Positions 49,644-58,862 of a stretch of DNA of 64,000 bases are shown here, piece by piece (the first letter of the stretch is position 1; each line of letters begins with the position of its first letter). Under the pieces are notes generated by a model that saw nothing but the letters and a program-made list of their open reading frames with translations, was not told where the DNA came from and made no database searches. Origin of the DNA: an uncultured Clostridia bacterium (GTDB lineage Bacteria; Bacillota; Clostridia; Oscillospirales; Acutalibacteraceae); NCBI GenBank assembly GCA_927362715.1, contig CAKMIX010000005.1:1-64000 (forward strand), in the 5' to 3' direction. Position numbers and translations under genes: made by a program.

Positions 49644-51699
49644 TACCGAAGTTTCATTCACTTCGTTATGTTATATTGAAGACCACCATGATGATCGCGT
49701 ATGGTTGCATCGTTTGGCAGACATTGAAAACGGCAAGTTACATATACCGTTTAAATCAGATCGTGAGGATAATCGTTTTGAAAATCGTGATTGTTGGTAT
49801 CAGTATCAGTTTCAATACCGAGATGGTGGACCATCTGCCATCGGAACAATAGGCGTATGGGAATGGAGCGCCATTCCCAAGCCCGATAACCCTGCAATCG
49901 ATCAGATACTGTCTTATTATGTTCAAGATGTTTGCCCCGTTCGCATTGTGCCCCTCAAAGCAAAATCGATAGAGGATATCGTTGCACAACTCAAAACTGG
50001 AACTGTATATACCAAAACATATTTATGCAACACACTTTTTTGCTACGAATCGAAGGTTGGACAACTTTCGGGAGTGCTATGCCGTGCAAATGAATTCGAT
50101 ATTGTGGATCGATGCGCAAAACTTTCGGAAACTATCTACTACCTGCCCGTCTACACAGTTTCCTACGGGGATATCTATAATTGGGATGATCGTAACCTAA
50201 GATTTCTAAAAACACTTCAGGTGGGAGAGCCTTCTGGATATGTTTCAATAGGAAATACACACGAGGTTATTCGTACACTCATTCTTGAACGCACCACATG
50301 GCCTTTGTTTAAGGAGTGTATTGGTGCCACCAAGGCAGAATGGAAACATTGCAAACTTCTTCTTGAGAAGATTTGCGGTGAATCTTTGTACGACGCGATT
50401 GTTCAAAAACTAAATTGTACTCTGGACCAAGCAAAACAGGCAGTTGATGATTTTGTTAATCGAGCAGATGCACTGATTAAGGTCGGCGATATCGATGTTA
50501 ATGTGTTGGCTGAAATTGCAAAGAATCACGATGAATTAAGAGAATTATGCGAAAAAGCCGTATCCGTGGAATGGCATAATTCTCATGCTGCTGAAATTGC
50601 CAAAGCTGAGGCAGAAGTTTCAGAAATGGAAGAAACAATATCCATTGCAAAAAAGCAGCATAGTGAACTACTTGCAGAAATTGCCACAAAACAAGGTGAA
50701 CTTGATCGGTTACTTGCAGAGATAGCGCAATATGAATCGATTGGAAAAGAAACGCTGGTCGCAGTGCGCCAGAAAATTGCTGACGCGCAAAAAGATATGG
50801 CAGGATTCATTGCTGATATTTCTGTTTTTCTGCCTCAGTCAAATGCAACTTTGCCGTATGGGAATCCCCCTGCCTCATGGCAATACAGCAGTACCAGTGG
50901 CCAATATTCTGATGAGGATATTGAACTCGCAGAAAGCTGGCGCAATGAATATGATGCAATCTATCAGAATTTGTCATGTGCGTTGGGCATTGAACCAGAC
51001 TTCTGCTCAATGCTCACTGCTTTTCTGTATGCAACCCATATCAACAATGTGCCAACTTTGATTGCAGGCCCTGGGGGACAGGATATTGCTGAGGTACTGT
51101 CTGTTTCGATGTACGCAAACGGAGCAGGACAATTGACTTTAGGAGATGAATGTGACCTTTCTATAGTGGAAAGAATCAGCGAGGCTGACGATTCTATTGT
51201 GTCGGTTCAAAATATGTTCGGAAAAGGGTGGACGGATGCATTACCGCAGAAGTTTACAAGACTCAAAAAGCAGATAATCTGGACCCATCCATATGTCGAG
51301 GATATGCTTATTGAGCCGAAAGGCCTTTATAATTACATGCTCCCCGTCCTGAGTGAATGTTTTATAGGAAGTTTACCTGCTCTCGAGACATGGCCAAGTA
51401 AACGCGCTGAGAAGTTCCAACCATATGTTTCTGAGGAAAAACAGTCTCTCCGGATATCTGCATTTAAGCGTTTGGGCCTTAGCAAACTCCTATTGGGCCA
51501 GTTAACTCGTGTCCTGTCCGATGCAAAATGCATTTTGGAGAATCCCGCAAAAGATAAGGACTTGGAACTGCTCTTTGGTGTGCTTCCTCTCTGCGTACTT
51601 ACCGGGAGATTGGATGTCTTAAAGGATGTTATTGAAGGCGAGAGCGGAATCTCCAGTTCGGTAAAAGCTGAAGTTGCAAGATATATTGAGGAAGAGTGA
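49636..51699 (+). CDS. Coiled-coil protein with P-loop-like segment, putative defence system
   Basis: A 687-residue protein I do not recognise. Residues 1-310 are mixed alpha/beta. About 318-398 is a strong coiled coil (AEAEVSEMEETISIAKKQ ... ELLAEIATKQGELDRLLAEI). After it, IAGPGGQDIAEVLS at about 475-488 looks like a degenerate Walker A (no Lys-Ser/Thr), and IIWTHPYVEDMLIEPKGLY follows. The start at 49636 has GGGAGG seven bases upstream. It overlaps both neighbours by 8 and 4 bases. It may be an inactive or divergent AAA-type partner of the helicase. Confidence 0.6.
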   Translation: MVDTEVSFTSLCYIEDHHDDRVWLHRLADIENGKLHIPFKSDREDNRFENRDCWYQYQFQYRDGGPSAIGTIGVWEWSAIPKPDNPAIDQILSYYVQDVCPVRIVPLKAKSIEDIVAQLKTGTVYTKTYLCNTLFCYESKVGQLSGVLCRANEFDIVDRCAKLSETIYYLPVYTVSYGDIYNWDDRNLRFLKTLQVGEPSGYVSIGNTHEVIRTLILERTTWPLFKECIGATKAEWKHCKLLLEKICGESLYDAIVQKLNCTLDQAKQAVDDFVNRADALIKVGDIDVNVLAEIAKNHDELRELCEKAVSVEWHNSHAAEIAKAEAEVSEMEETISIAKKQHSELLAEIATKQGELDRLLAEIAQYESIGKETLVAVRQKIADAQKDMAGFIADISVFLPQSNATLPYGNPPASWQYSSTSGQYSDEDIELAESWRNEYDAIYQNLSCALGIEPDFCSMLTAFLYATHINNVPTLIAGPGGQDIAEVLSVSMYANGAGQLTLGDECDLSIVERISEADDSIVSVQNMFGKGWTDALPQKFTRLKKQIIWTHPYVEDMLIEPKGLYNYMLPVLSECFIGSLPALETWPSKRAEKFQPYVSEEKQSLRISAFKRLGLSKLLLGQLTRVLSDAKCILENPAKDKDLELLFGVLPLCVLTGRLDVLKDVIEGESGISSSVKAEVARYIEEE

Positions 51700-52724
51700 A
51701 CGATATGATAAACGACCTAATTGTTTCAATTGGAAGGCAATTAAATATTCCGCAGTCAGATGACAACGAATGGGTTTGTCGGGTCGTTTATAGTGTTGCT
51801 GGGCAAATGGCTCTCGCTTCGCTTTGGGATCACACCGAGGATGGAGGTTCAGTTTCTATTCAGCACTTCAAAAGCAGAATTGGCCAGATTTTTGATGCTT
51901 ATGAAGGCATTTATCCGAAGATTGGATTTCTCCTCCCGCATGACAAGACGGATTTGATTGAGGAAATGTACTCTATCTATCTGCGAAATGGGTTCTTTTA
52001 TCATTCCGCTTATCAAATATCCCCAACCGCTCTTGCAACTGGAGGAAATGGGGATCTTGTTCTTCACAGAGGTATTTCACCTGACTCGAAGTTATTTATG
52101 AGCGGATTGGGTTTCTATTCCGTTCAAACTTCAACTTCCGACAGGACAATATCATCAATGTTTGGTTTGCAGAAGCAGTCGTTTGAAAGCTATCTCGAAG
52201 AACTGCTGGCGCATTGCGAATGGGAACAAATAGAATGGCCAGATAACTCAGAATTTCTGCGGCTTGATCCTCCATTTAAATGGGGGTATTGGCAACAGAT
52301 TCCCGAAAAAAATGACCATATATCCCTTGCAAGATATGGTGAACCAAATAAAATTTTTGTATTTTATCGATACAGTAATGGGGTATTTCTGAATACACCG
52401 ATTCCAGAATGGAGAATGCGGGACTATTTTTCGAATGTTCCAGGCAACCACGGCGAATATAGAAGGATTGCAATATCACTTCTAAAAAAACATGGAACAC
52501 TTCCAGAAATCAAAACGAAGGCAAAGGGAAGTCTGATAGAAATCAAACTTGGCTATCGTCTGCCACCGTCGGAAGAAAACTTCTTCAAACTCTATAGTTG
52601 GCCTGTGCGATATGATTTTACATCAAAAACGCCCCAAGTCTTTACAAGAATGATGGCAAGGCAAATCTATCCTATGTTCAAACATGAGTTGGAATCAATG
52701 GGTTACTGCTTTGTGGAGGAATGA
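51696..52724 (+). CDS. Unknown protein of putative defence system
   Basis: A 342-residue soluble protein with no signal peptide, membrane segment or motif I can name. It is aromatic-rich (many Tyr, Phe, Trp), for instance FKWGYWQQIPEKND. The GTG at 51696 overlaps the upstream stop (GTGA); an ATG at 51705 is an alternative. It is followed directly by the helicase gene. Position between coupled genes of the operon says it belongs to the system; its role is unknown. Confidence 0.6.
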   Translation: MNDMINDLIVSIGRQLNIPQSDDNEWVCRVVYSVAGQMALASLWDHTEDGGSVSIQHFKSRIGQIFDAYEGIYPKIGFLLPHDKTDLIEEMYSIYLRNGFFYHSAYQISPTALATGGNGDLVLHRGISPDSKLFMSGLGFYSVQTSTSDRTISSMFGLQKQSFESYLEELLAHCEWEQIEWPDNSEFLRLDPPFKWGYWQQIPEKNDHISLARYGEPNKIFVFYRYSNGVFLNTPIPEWRMRDYFSNVPGNHGEYRRIAISLLKKHGTLPEIKTKAKGSLIEIKLGYRLPPSEENFFKLYSWPVRYDFTSKTPQVFTRMMARQIYPMFKHELESMGYCFVEE

Positions 52725-52726
52725 TT

Positions 52727-55700
52727 ATGTCCAATGGTGCAAACGGAGTTCACTTGCAACTGCGTGAAGCTCTGGAAAACTATATAAAGTCGCAATATTT
52801 TGGGAAGTCGCCTATCTTGCTGTCCGCTGCACAAAATAAGCTGAATCAAGAAGGTGTTCTTTATCAAAAACCGTATGTTGAATCATCACCTGCTTACAAA
52901 AGTACGACAAACGGAATCCAGTCATCTCCCAAGTTACCTGATTGGCTGAAAGACTATTTTAAGGCGCTATCAGACGCCAATCTTGGCGTATACCCATCAC
53001 CTTTTTGTCACCAAATTTCCGCTTTGGAAGCGGCATTTGAGGGTCAGGATCTGTTTGTGTCAACAGGTACAGGCTCTGGTAAGACGGAATGTTTTATGTG
53101 GCCCTTGATGGCAAAACTTGCTTCAGAAGCAAGAAATAACCCTGATAGTTGGGCTATGCGTGGTGTCCGAACGATTATCATGTATCCTATGAACGCCCTG
53201 GTTTCTGACCAGATTAGTCGTTTGCGTCGTTTGATTGGCGATCCAGACCACCGATTTATAAATATATTCCGCACCGCATGTGGAAATAATTCCCGCCGGC
53301 CTCAATTCGGCATGTATACCGGCAGAACTCCTTATGCAGGTAAGGAGCCCCGACGTAGTGAGGACCGTTCACTTGCGGCAACATATTCTCGTATGGTTAA
53401 TCCTGAAAACGACGAAGAAAAAGCTTTTTTAGAGAAACTCATTAAGGACGGAAAACTACCGGTCAAAGAAAATTTTGATGAATTTCTTGAAAAACTCTAT
53501 AACGGAAAACATATTCCGAACGATGAGGATGCAGAACTGGTAACTCGTTTTGAAATGCAGCAATTCTGCCCCGATATTTTGATTACAAACTACTCCATGC
53601 TTGAATATATGCTTCTTCGGCCAAGAGAACATAAAATATGGTCAGATACTCAGGCATGGCTAAATGCAGATCCGAATAATAAGCTTCTATTTGTCATTGA
53701 TGAAGCGCATATGTATCGTGGTTCTGCAGGCGGCGAGGTATCATTGCTCATACGGCGTTTATTCCACCGTTTGGGCATTAATCGCAGTAGAGTTCAATTT
53801 ATATTGACTACCGCAAGTATGCCCAACAATAACGAGAATGACCGGAAGGCCGTCAGGACATTTGCAAATGAATTGACTGCATCTGACGACATGCATCCGT
53901 TCTGTTATCTCACTGGCGAACGAGAGGAAATAGGTAGCGGAAGTGCAGTTCATATTCCCTTCAGTAAATTTAAAGAATCTATACCGGATGCGTTTGAGGG
54001 CGATGATCCCGAGCGCCTTATGGCACTCAATGGATTTTGGACAGGTGTTGCCAATAGTCCTGCTCCATTCGTTTCCTCTGAAGATGCATACCAATGGCTA
54101 TACGACCACTTGGTAGACTATGTACCATTCTGCCAAATGTTCAAACTTTGCCGCGGAACAGCAGTCTCTTTACAAGAATTAGCGGAGTCTATCTTTCCTG
54201 ATAACAGTTTAGAAGATGCCCTGCACGCTGTCAGTGTTATGCTTTCAATCGCACCTTTGGCGCGAAGCGAAAGTGGAAGTGTTCTGTTTCCAGCAAGAAT
54301 GCATATGCTTTTTCGTGGAATCAAGGGCGTTTACGCTTGTACTAATCCAGACTGTCCTCATTCGCACACGGAAAATGGATTAACATTGGGTGAGGTCTAT
54401 TTTTCGGATGGTAATCTTACTTGCAAAGAATGCGGAAGCACGATTTATGAGTTATACAATGATCGCCGGTGCGGTAGTATTTTCTTCAGAGGTTTTGTGC
54501 TGAAGCAAGATTTTGAAGCCAGAAGACGTACATACCTCTGGCATCAACCTGGTATGATAAATGAAGATGAGGTTAAAGAAATACATCTTTTCATTCCGTC
54601 TGCAGGTTATCGATTGCCGGAACGTCAAGGACAGAATAAAATTTCGCCTTGCTACTTAGATGTTCAAAGCGGCTTCATCGACTTTTCTGATGATTCCTTG
54701 GATGGAAAGCAGGGCATCAGAAAGCTGTATTATAGCGGCTTCACAGCAAAGGCCCGACCGGACATTCTGACATTTTCCACCTGTCCGCATTGTCGGCATG
54801 AACTATCTAAGATGCAACTGACCTCTTTTAATACAAGAGGCAACCAGTCCTTCTTCAATCTGATTAAAGCGCAATTCCAAGCTCAACCTGCGGTTCTAGG
54901 GAAAACAGGCGATCCCGATCGACTTCCAAACGAGGGGCGGAAAGTTCTGCTTTTCTCAGATAGCCGCCAACGTGCAGCTAAGCTGGCAAGAGATATGTCT
55001 GACGCATCTGATATGACTGCGGCCCGACAGCTTGCGGTGCTTGCCATTGATCGAATGGAACACGAAGTTGCAGAGCAGTCCATGAACTATTTCTATGACT
55101 ACTTTGCAATGGTAGCTGTGGAGCATCATGTTCAAATTTTCCATGATAGCGAGACAGAAAAGCAACGAGAACGATTAATTGAGCATGGAACACAGGCACT
55201 GAAGAATTACACACGTGCAAGGAAACGTGGGCAACAGTACACTCCTCGCTTCACCATTGATAATGCGCCCACCCAAATGAAGGAACAGCTCATTCGTTTT
55301 TATTGTGGGGGATATAATACGCTGGTTGATTCAGCCCTCAGTTGGATAGAACCTACGGATGCTGCGAAATGGGATGCACTTGATGCGTTAGAGGAAGCAG
55401 GGATCGACGTAAGTGAGGAAGAATTCATGGAATTCTTTAACGCATGGATTCTTTCAACTTGTGACACTTCGGTGATCCTTGGACATACCATCCCGGATGT
55501 GATTCGTGAAAAAGTGCGTCCAAACTATGTGGGATATGGCATTGATAAGAACAAAAAGTTTTCTACCGATATCCGCGAAATAATGGGATGGAGCGATAAT
55601 GATTCTGTTGCTGCAAAGTGGAGCCAAATTTTGCGGGAAACATTTATGGATGAAGGTTCGTCTTCCAACGGAAAGTATTATATTGACCTTTCTCGTATAA

Positions 55701-57988
55701 AACCGCGCTTTGATTTAGAACACACGTGGTTCCGTTGTGAACGCTGCTCAGAGCTCACGCCGTATTTACTGAAAGGGAAATGCCCAAGTTGTCAGTGTGA
55801 AAAGACTCATCCCATGACAACGGAAGAAATTGATGCATTGGATTTTTGGCGTAAGCCCATTGAGGATGCGCTTCAAGGTGACACCATTCGTGTAATTGAT
55901 ACCGAAGAACATACTGCACAACTTTCCCATAAAGATCAGCGGGATGAACTCTGGTCCAGAACAGAGCAGTATGAGCTACGGTTTCAGGATTTTTTGCAGA
56001 ACGGCGAAGCGCCTGTCGATATTCTAAGCAGCACGACTACAATGGAAGTAGGTATCGATATCGGATCGTTGGTTGCTGTCGGTTTGCGGAATATTCCTCC
56101 TATGCGTGAGAATTATCAGCAGCGTGCTGGTCGTGCAGGCCGTCGCGGCTCAAGTCTGTCTACCATTGTTACTTTTTGCGAAGATGGACCACATGATTCA
56201 CTGTACTTTTCCAACCCAGTACCTATGTTCAGAGGCGATCCCAGAAAACCGTGGATTGATATCAGCAGCGAGAAAATCACCCAGCGACATCTTGGTATGG
56301 TTGCACTTCAAACCTATCTGAGAGAGAAATCTAACAGTTTGGATGCTATTCCCGCCATTGAATTTCTGGATGAACACCTACAGCCTTTCAGCAGCTTTTT
56401 GGCAATCTTTGAAATTAGCAAAGATGATATTCTTGTGCCCGTTGGATCCAAAGGTGCATTAGGTAGCTACAAAGATGAACTTGAAAAATCTCTGTCGGCG
56501 CTGAAGCAAAAACGAGATGATCATCCTGAATTGTTTGAAACAGATGATAGCAGTGATTCTGGGAAAAAATCGCTTTTGGATGCGCTTTATGAAGAGGGTG
56601 TTATACCTACCTATTCTTTCCCCAAAAATGTTGTTAGCACATATATTTCCGATGTCAGTGGGAAGGTAAAATATCAGGTTGAACGAGGGTTGGATGTTGC
56701 AATTGGTGAATATGCGCCTGGCAGAGCGATTGTTGTTGATAAGACGACCTACCAGATTGGTGGTTTGTATTATCCCGGAGGAGAGCGGAGCGAAAGAACT
56801 GCTGCATCTCCAGCCAAAGCATTTATTCAGGATGCAAGCTACCGAAAAAGCATTCGTACCTGCAGTCAGTGTGGTTGGTTTGGCTTAGAAGAGGATAACC
56901 CTGATACTTGTCCTTTCTGCGGCAATAAAGCATTGACAAATATGTTGCCAATGCTACGCCCATGGGGATTCGCACCACGAAATGCCACATCCATTGAAAC
57001 GGCACAATTGAATGAAGAATACTCAGCAACTCAGCAACCTCTATATTCCACACTACCCGATGCAGATGATGTTACGGCGGTTAATGGATGTGCCAACATC
57101 CGAATGGCTGTTCGTCCCAATCAGCGAATCATCATGCTTAACAATGGTGTTAGTGGTAAGGGATTCACAATCTGCTGCGACTGCGGTGCTGCAATGCCCG
57201 GAGATGACCCCGCGGTTCTTAGGGATGTTTTGCGTCCGTATAGATCCAAATTCATCAAAACACGTTGCAAGCATAGCGATACAATCAATGTGAATCTTGG
57301 ATATGACTTTGTTACAGATATGCTTGTTCTGGAATTTGCTTTGGATCGACAGCAGATCGATATTAATCCCACCAGGAATTCTTGGCTTAACCGTGCTGGA
57401 CAGTCTCTTGCGGAAGGCCTGCGCTTGGCAGCATGTCAGGAATTGGACATTGAATTTACAGAGCTTGTGACTGGTTTTCGTGTTCGACAAAATCGCAATG
57501 GAGATTTCGTTGATATCTACTTGTATGATAGCCTTTCAAGTGGTGCAGGTTATGCTGTTAGCATTGAATCCTCTATTCGACAGCTACTTACCAAAACTCG
57601 AGAACTTCTCGAAAGCTGTACCTGTGACAGTGCTTGCCACAGGTGTCTAAAGCACTATCGAAATCAATACATCCACAGCGTTCTCGATCGTAAGGCTGCA
57701 CTTGATTTATTGAACTGGGGAGAAACAGGGGCAAGAGTATCTGCAATCCCATACGAAAAACAGCAGTATCTTTTGAAATCCTTGGAACAAATTCTCCAGA
57801 TTTCCGGCATACATATCGATGTTAATCACGAATCAGTTTGGGCAGAGGGGCGCTATAGCAAAAAGAAAGTAGTAGTATATCCGGCTATGTGGACAAAGCC
57901 ATTAGAAGAAAACACCATTTTTGTGAGTGATGCGCATTTGAAATATGCTAAACCCTATGCATTAAAAACGATTTTAGACAGCCTATAA
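52727..57988 (+). CDS. Large DEAH helicase with C-terminal DUF1998/MZB-type region (DruE-like)
   Basis: A 1,753-residue superfamily 2 helicase. Walker A is STGTGSGKTECF (about 113-120); motif Ia IIMYPMNALVSDQ; DEAH in FVIDEAHMYRGSAGGE (about 325); motif III TTASMP; motif V STTTMEVGIDIGS; motif VI YQQRAGRAGRRG (about 1,130). A zinc ribbon interrupts the core (CTNPDCPH ... CKECGS), another lies at about 1,379 (CSQCGWFG ... CPFCGN). The end carries LSSGAGYAVS and CTCDSACHRCLKHYRN, the four-Cys DUF1998/MZB region. Size and layout match DruE of Druantia; MrfA-type helicases are shorter. ATG 52727 is seven bases from GGAGG; 52721 is an alternative. Confidence 0.85.
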   Translation: MSNGANGVHLQLREALENYIKSQYFGKSPILLSAAQNKLNQEGVLYQKPYVESSPAYKSTTNGIQSSPKLPDWLKDYFKALSDANLGVYPSPFCHQISALEAAFEGQDLFVSTGTGSGKTECFMWPLMAKLASEARNNPDSWAMRGVRTIIMYPMNALVSDQISRLRRLIGDPDHRFINIFRTACGNNSRRPQFGMYTGRTPYAGKEPRRSEDRSLAATYSRMVNPENDEEKAFLEKLIKDGKLPVKENFDEFLEKLYNGKHIPNDEDAELVTRFEMQQFCPDILITNYSMLEYMLLRPREHKIWSDTQAWLNADPNNKLLFVIDEAHMYRGSAGGEVSLLIRRLFHRLGINRSRVQFILTTASMPNNNENDRKAVRTFANELTASDDMHPFCYLTGEREEIGSGSAVHIPFSKFKESIPDAFEGDDPERLMALNGFWTGVANSPAPFVSSEDAYQWLYDHLVDYVPFCQMFKLCRGTAVSLQELAESIFPDNSLEDALHAVSVMLSIAPLARSESGSVLFPARMHMLFRGIKGVYACTNPDCPHSHTENGLTLGEVYFSDGNLTCKECGSTIYELYNDRRCGSIFFRGFVLKQDFEARRRTYLWHQPGMINEDEVKEIHLFIPSAGYRLPERQGQNKISPCYLDVQSGFIDFSDDSLDGKQGIRKLYYSGFTAKARPDILTFSTCPHCRHELSKMQLTSFNTRGNQSFFNLIKAQFQAQPAVLGKTGDPDRLPNEGRKVLLFSDSRQRAAKLARDMSDASDMTAARQLAVLAIDRMEHEVAEQSMNYFYDYFAMVAVEHHVQIFHDSETEKQRERLIEHGTQALKNYTRARKRGQQYTPRFTIDNAPTQMKEQLIRFYCGGYNTLVDSALSWIEPTDAAKWDALDALEEAGIDVSEEEFMEFFNAWILSTCDTSVILGHTIPDVIREKVRPNYVGYGIDKNKKFSTDIREIMGWSDNDSVAAKWSQILRETFMDEGSSSNGKYYIDLSRIKPRFDLEHTWFRCERCSELTPYLLKGKCPSCQCEKTHPMTTEEIDALDFWRKPIEDALQGDTIRVIDTEEHTAQLSHKDQRDELWSRTEQYELRFQDFLQNGEAPVDILSSTTTMEVGIDIGSLVAVGLRNIPPMRENYQQRAGRAGRRGSSLSTIVTFCEDGPHDSLYFSNPVPMFRGDPRKPWIDISSEKITQRHLGMVALQTYLREKSNSLDAIPAIEFLDEHLQPFSSFLAIFEISKDDILVPVGSKGALGSYKDELEKSLSALKQKRDDHPELFETDDSSDSGKKSLLDALYEEGVIPTYSFPKNVVSTYISDVSGKVKYQVERGLDVAIGEYAPGRAIVVDKTTYQIGGLYYPGGERSERTAASPAKAFIQDASYRKSIRTCSQCGWFGLEEDNPDTCPFCGNKALTNMLPMLRPWGFAPRNATSIETAQLNEEYSATQQPLYSTLPDADDVTAVNGCANIRMAVRPNQRIIMLNNGVSGKGFTICCDCGAAMPGDDPAVLRDVLRPYRSKFIKTRCKHSDTINVNLGYDFVTDMLVLEFALDRQQIDINPTRNSWLNRAGQSLAEGLRLAACQELDIEFTELVTGFRVRQNRNGDFVDIYLYDSLSSGAGYAVSIESSIRQLLTKTRELLESCTCDSACHRCLKHYRNQYIHSVLDRKAALDLLNWGETGARVSAIPYEKQQYLLKSLEQILQISGIHIDVNHESVWAEGRYSKKKVVVYPAMWTKPLEENTIFVSDAHLKYAKPYALKTILDSL

Positions 57989-57992
57989 TATG

Positions 57993-58034
57993 AATAGCCG
58001 CAAGCCATCACACGATAGCTTGCGGCTATTCCGT
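57993..58034 (+). terminator. Terminator of the helicase operon
   Basis: Perfect 13-base arms AATAGCCGCAAGC (57993-58005) and GCTTGCGGCTATT (58018-58030) with a 12-base loop, then CCGTTTGTT. Confidence 0.8.
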
Positions 58035-58096
58035 TTGTTCCGTACCGGTAGTGCCCCTGGGGATTCAGTTTGTTTCCCTATGAGATGGAGCCCTTT

Positions 58097-58110
58097 GGGG
58101 CGCGCTTTTT
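58097..58110. terminator. Right arm of the split hydA terminator
   Basis: GGGGCGCGCTTTTT at 58097-58110 is complementary to AAAAAGCGCGCCC at the left flank of the mobile element (39416-39428). It has no local partner on this side. Confidence 0.6.
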
Positions 58111-58155
58111 GGTTTCTGTGCAAAGTGCATTTCATACGTACATAGGAGGATACAT

Positions 58156-58767
58156 ATGAACGGCAAACCGGAAGTCCCGCTTTACTGCCTGTTTCAGGGG
58201 TGCTACAACCCCGCTTACGAAGCGGAGATCCGCAAAGCAAAGGACAAATGCCACAAATATAATCAGCTCAATCCCAACGACTACGAAGCGCAGGCAGAGA
58301 TTTTACGCACCCTGCTCGGCAAAATGGGGAAAGAAGTCGTGTTCACCCCGCCGTTTTGGTGCGATTACGGCTACAACATTTCGGTCGGGGACTGGTTTTA
58401 TGCGAACCACAACCTTGTCATCACCGACGGCGCGAAAGTCACCTTCGGCGACCACGTATTTATCGCGCCGAACTGCTGCTTTACCACCGCCGAGCACCCC
58501 ACCGCCCCCGAGCAGCGCAAGGCGGGCTTAGAGATCGCAAAGCCCATCACCGTCGGAAATAATGTCTGGATCGGCGCGGGCTCGACCGTGCTTGCGGGCG
58601 TGACGATCGGGGACAACACGGTCATCGGGGCAGGCAGCGTAGTGACAAAGGACATCCCCGCAAACGTCGTCGCCGTGGGCGTGCCCTGCCGCGTGGTGCG
58701 CGGAATCACCGAAGCGGAGAAGGATCGCTACCCGAGGTTTGACGAGGCCGCTGCTGCGCGGAACTGA
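58156..58767 (+). CDS. Maltose/galactoside O-acetyltransferase-like enzyme (left-handed beta-helix)
   Basis: A 203-residue enzyme of the NodL/LacA/Maa acetyltransferase family. The N-terminal Mac domain (CYNPAYEAEIRKAKDKCHKYN, in part) precedes the hexapeptide repeats. The catalytic histidine is in CCFTTAEHPTAPEQR, and ITVGNNVWIGAGSTVLAGVT and IGAGSVVTKDIPANVVAVGVP follow. It transfers acetyl from acetyl-CoA to a sugar hydroxyl in the cytoplasm. The ribosome site is AGGAGG. It begins 75 bases right of the mobile element. Confidence 0.9.
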   Translation: MNGKPEVPLYCLFQGCYNPAYEAEIRKAKDKCHKYNQLNPNDYEAQAEILRTLLGKMGKEVVFTPPFWCDYGYNISVGDWFYANHNLVITDGAKVTFGDHVFIAPNCCFTTAEHPTAPEQRKAGLEIAKPITVGNNVWIGAGSTVLAGVTIGDNTVIGAGSVVTKDIPANVVAVGVPCRVVRGITEAEKDRYPRFDEAAAARN

Positions 58768-58800
58768 GCCACACTGTTTTCACCCTGTTCTCGCTTTTGC

Positions 58801-58830
58801 TTGACGCGGCGGCATATGTTTTAGTATACT
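58801..58830 (+). promoter_or_regulatory. Promoter of the sulfatase-maturase operon
   Basis: TTGACG (58801-58806), 18 bases, TATACT (58825-58830), 33 bases upstream of the sulfatase start. Confidence 0.65.
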
Positions 58831-58862
58831 AAAGGCAGATCAATCACCTTAGGAGGAAAGCC

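Larger units (their letters stand above)
39445..58081. mobile_element. Mobilizable serine-recombinase element of 18.6 kb (Tn4451-like backbone)
   Basis: The boundaries are inferred from the broken terminator and from near-inverted ends: CATAGGGACAATTTGTGAACC at 39444 on the plus strand and CATAGGGAAACAAACTGAATCC read leftward from 58083. The backbone runs right to left: RepA-like ATPase, MobC, relaxase, nested membrane protein, TnpW-like protein, large serine recombinase. Accessory genes read right: DUF6076, sigma-70-like, and the AT-rich helicase operon. No type IV secretion genes are present, so it needs a helper for conjugation. The shared core is AT (39445-39446 and 58080-58081) or TA one base away. 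Confidence 0.8.

Noticed and set aside
47829-57988. The helicase operon as DISARM
   Set aside because: DISARM separates the helicase (DrmA) and the DUF1998 protein (DrmB) and adds DrmC with a phospholipase D domain and a methylase; here both parts are in one protein and the others are missing.
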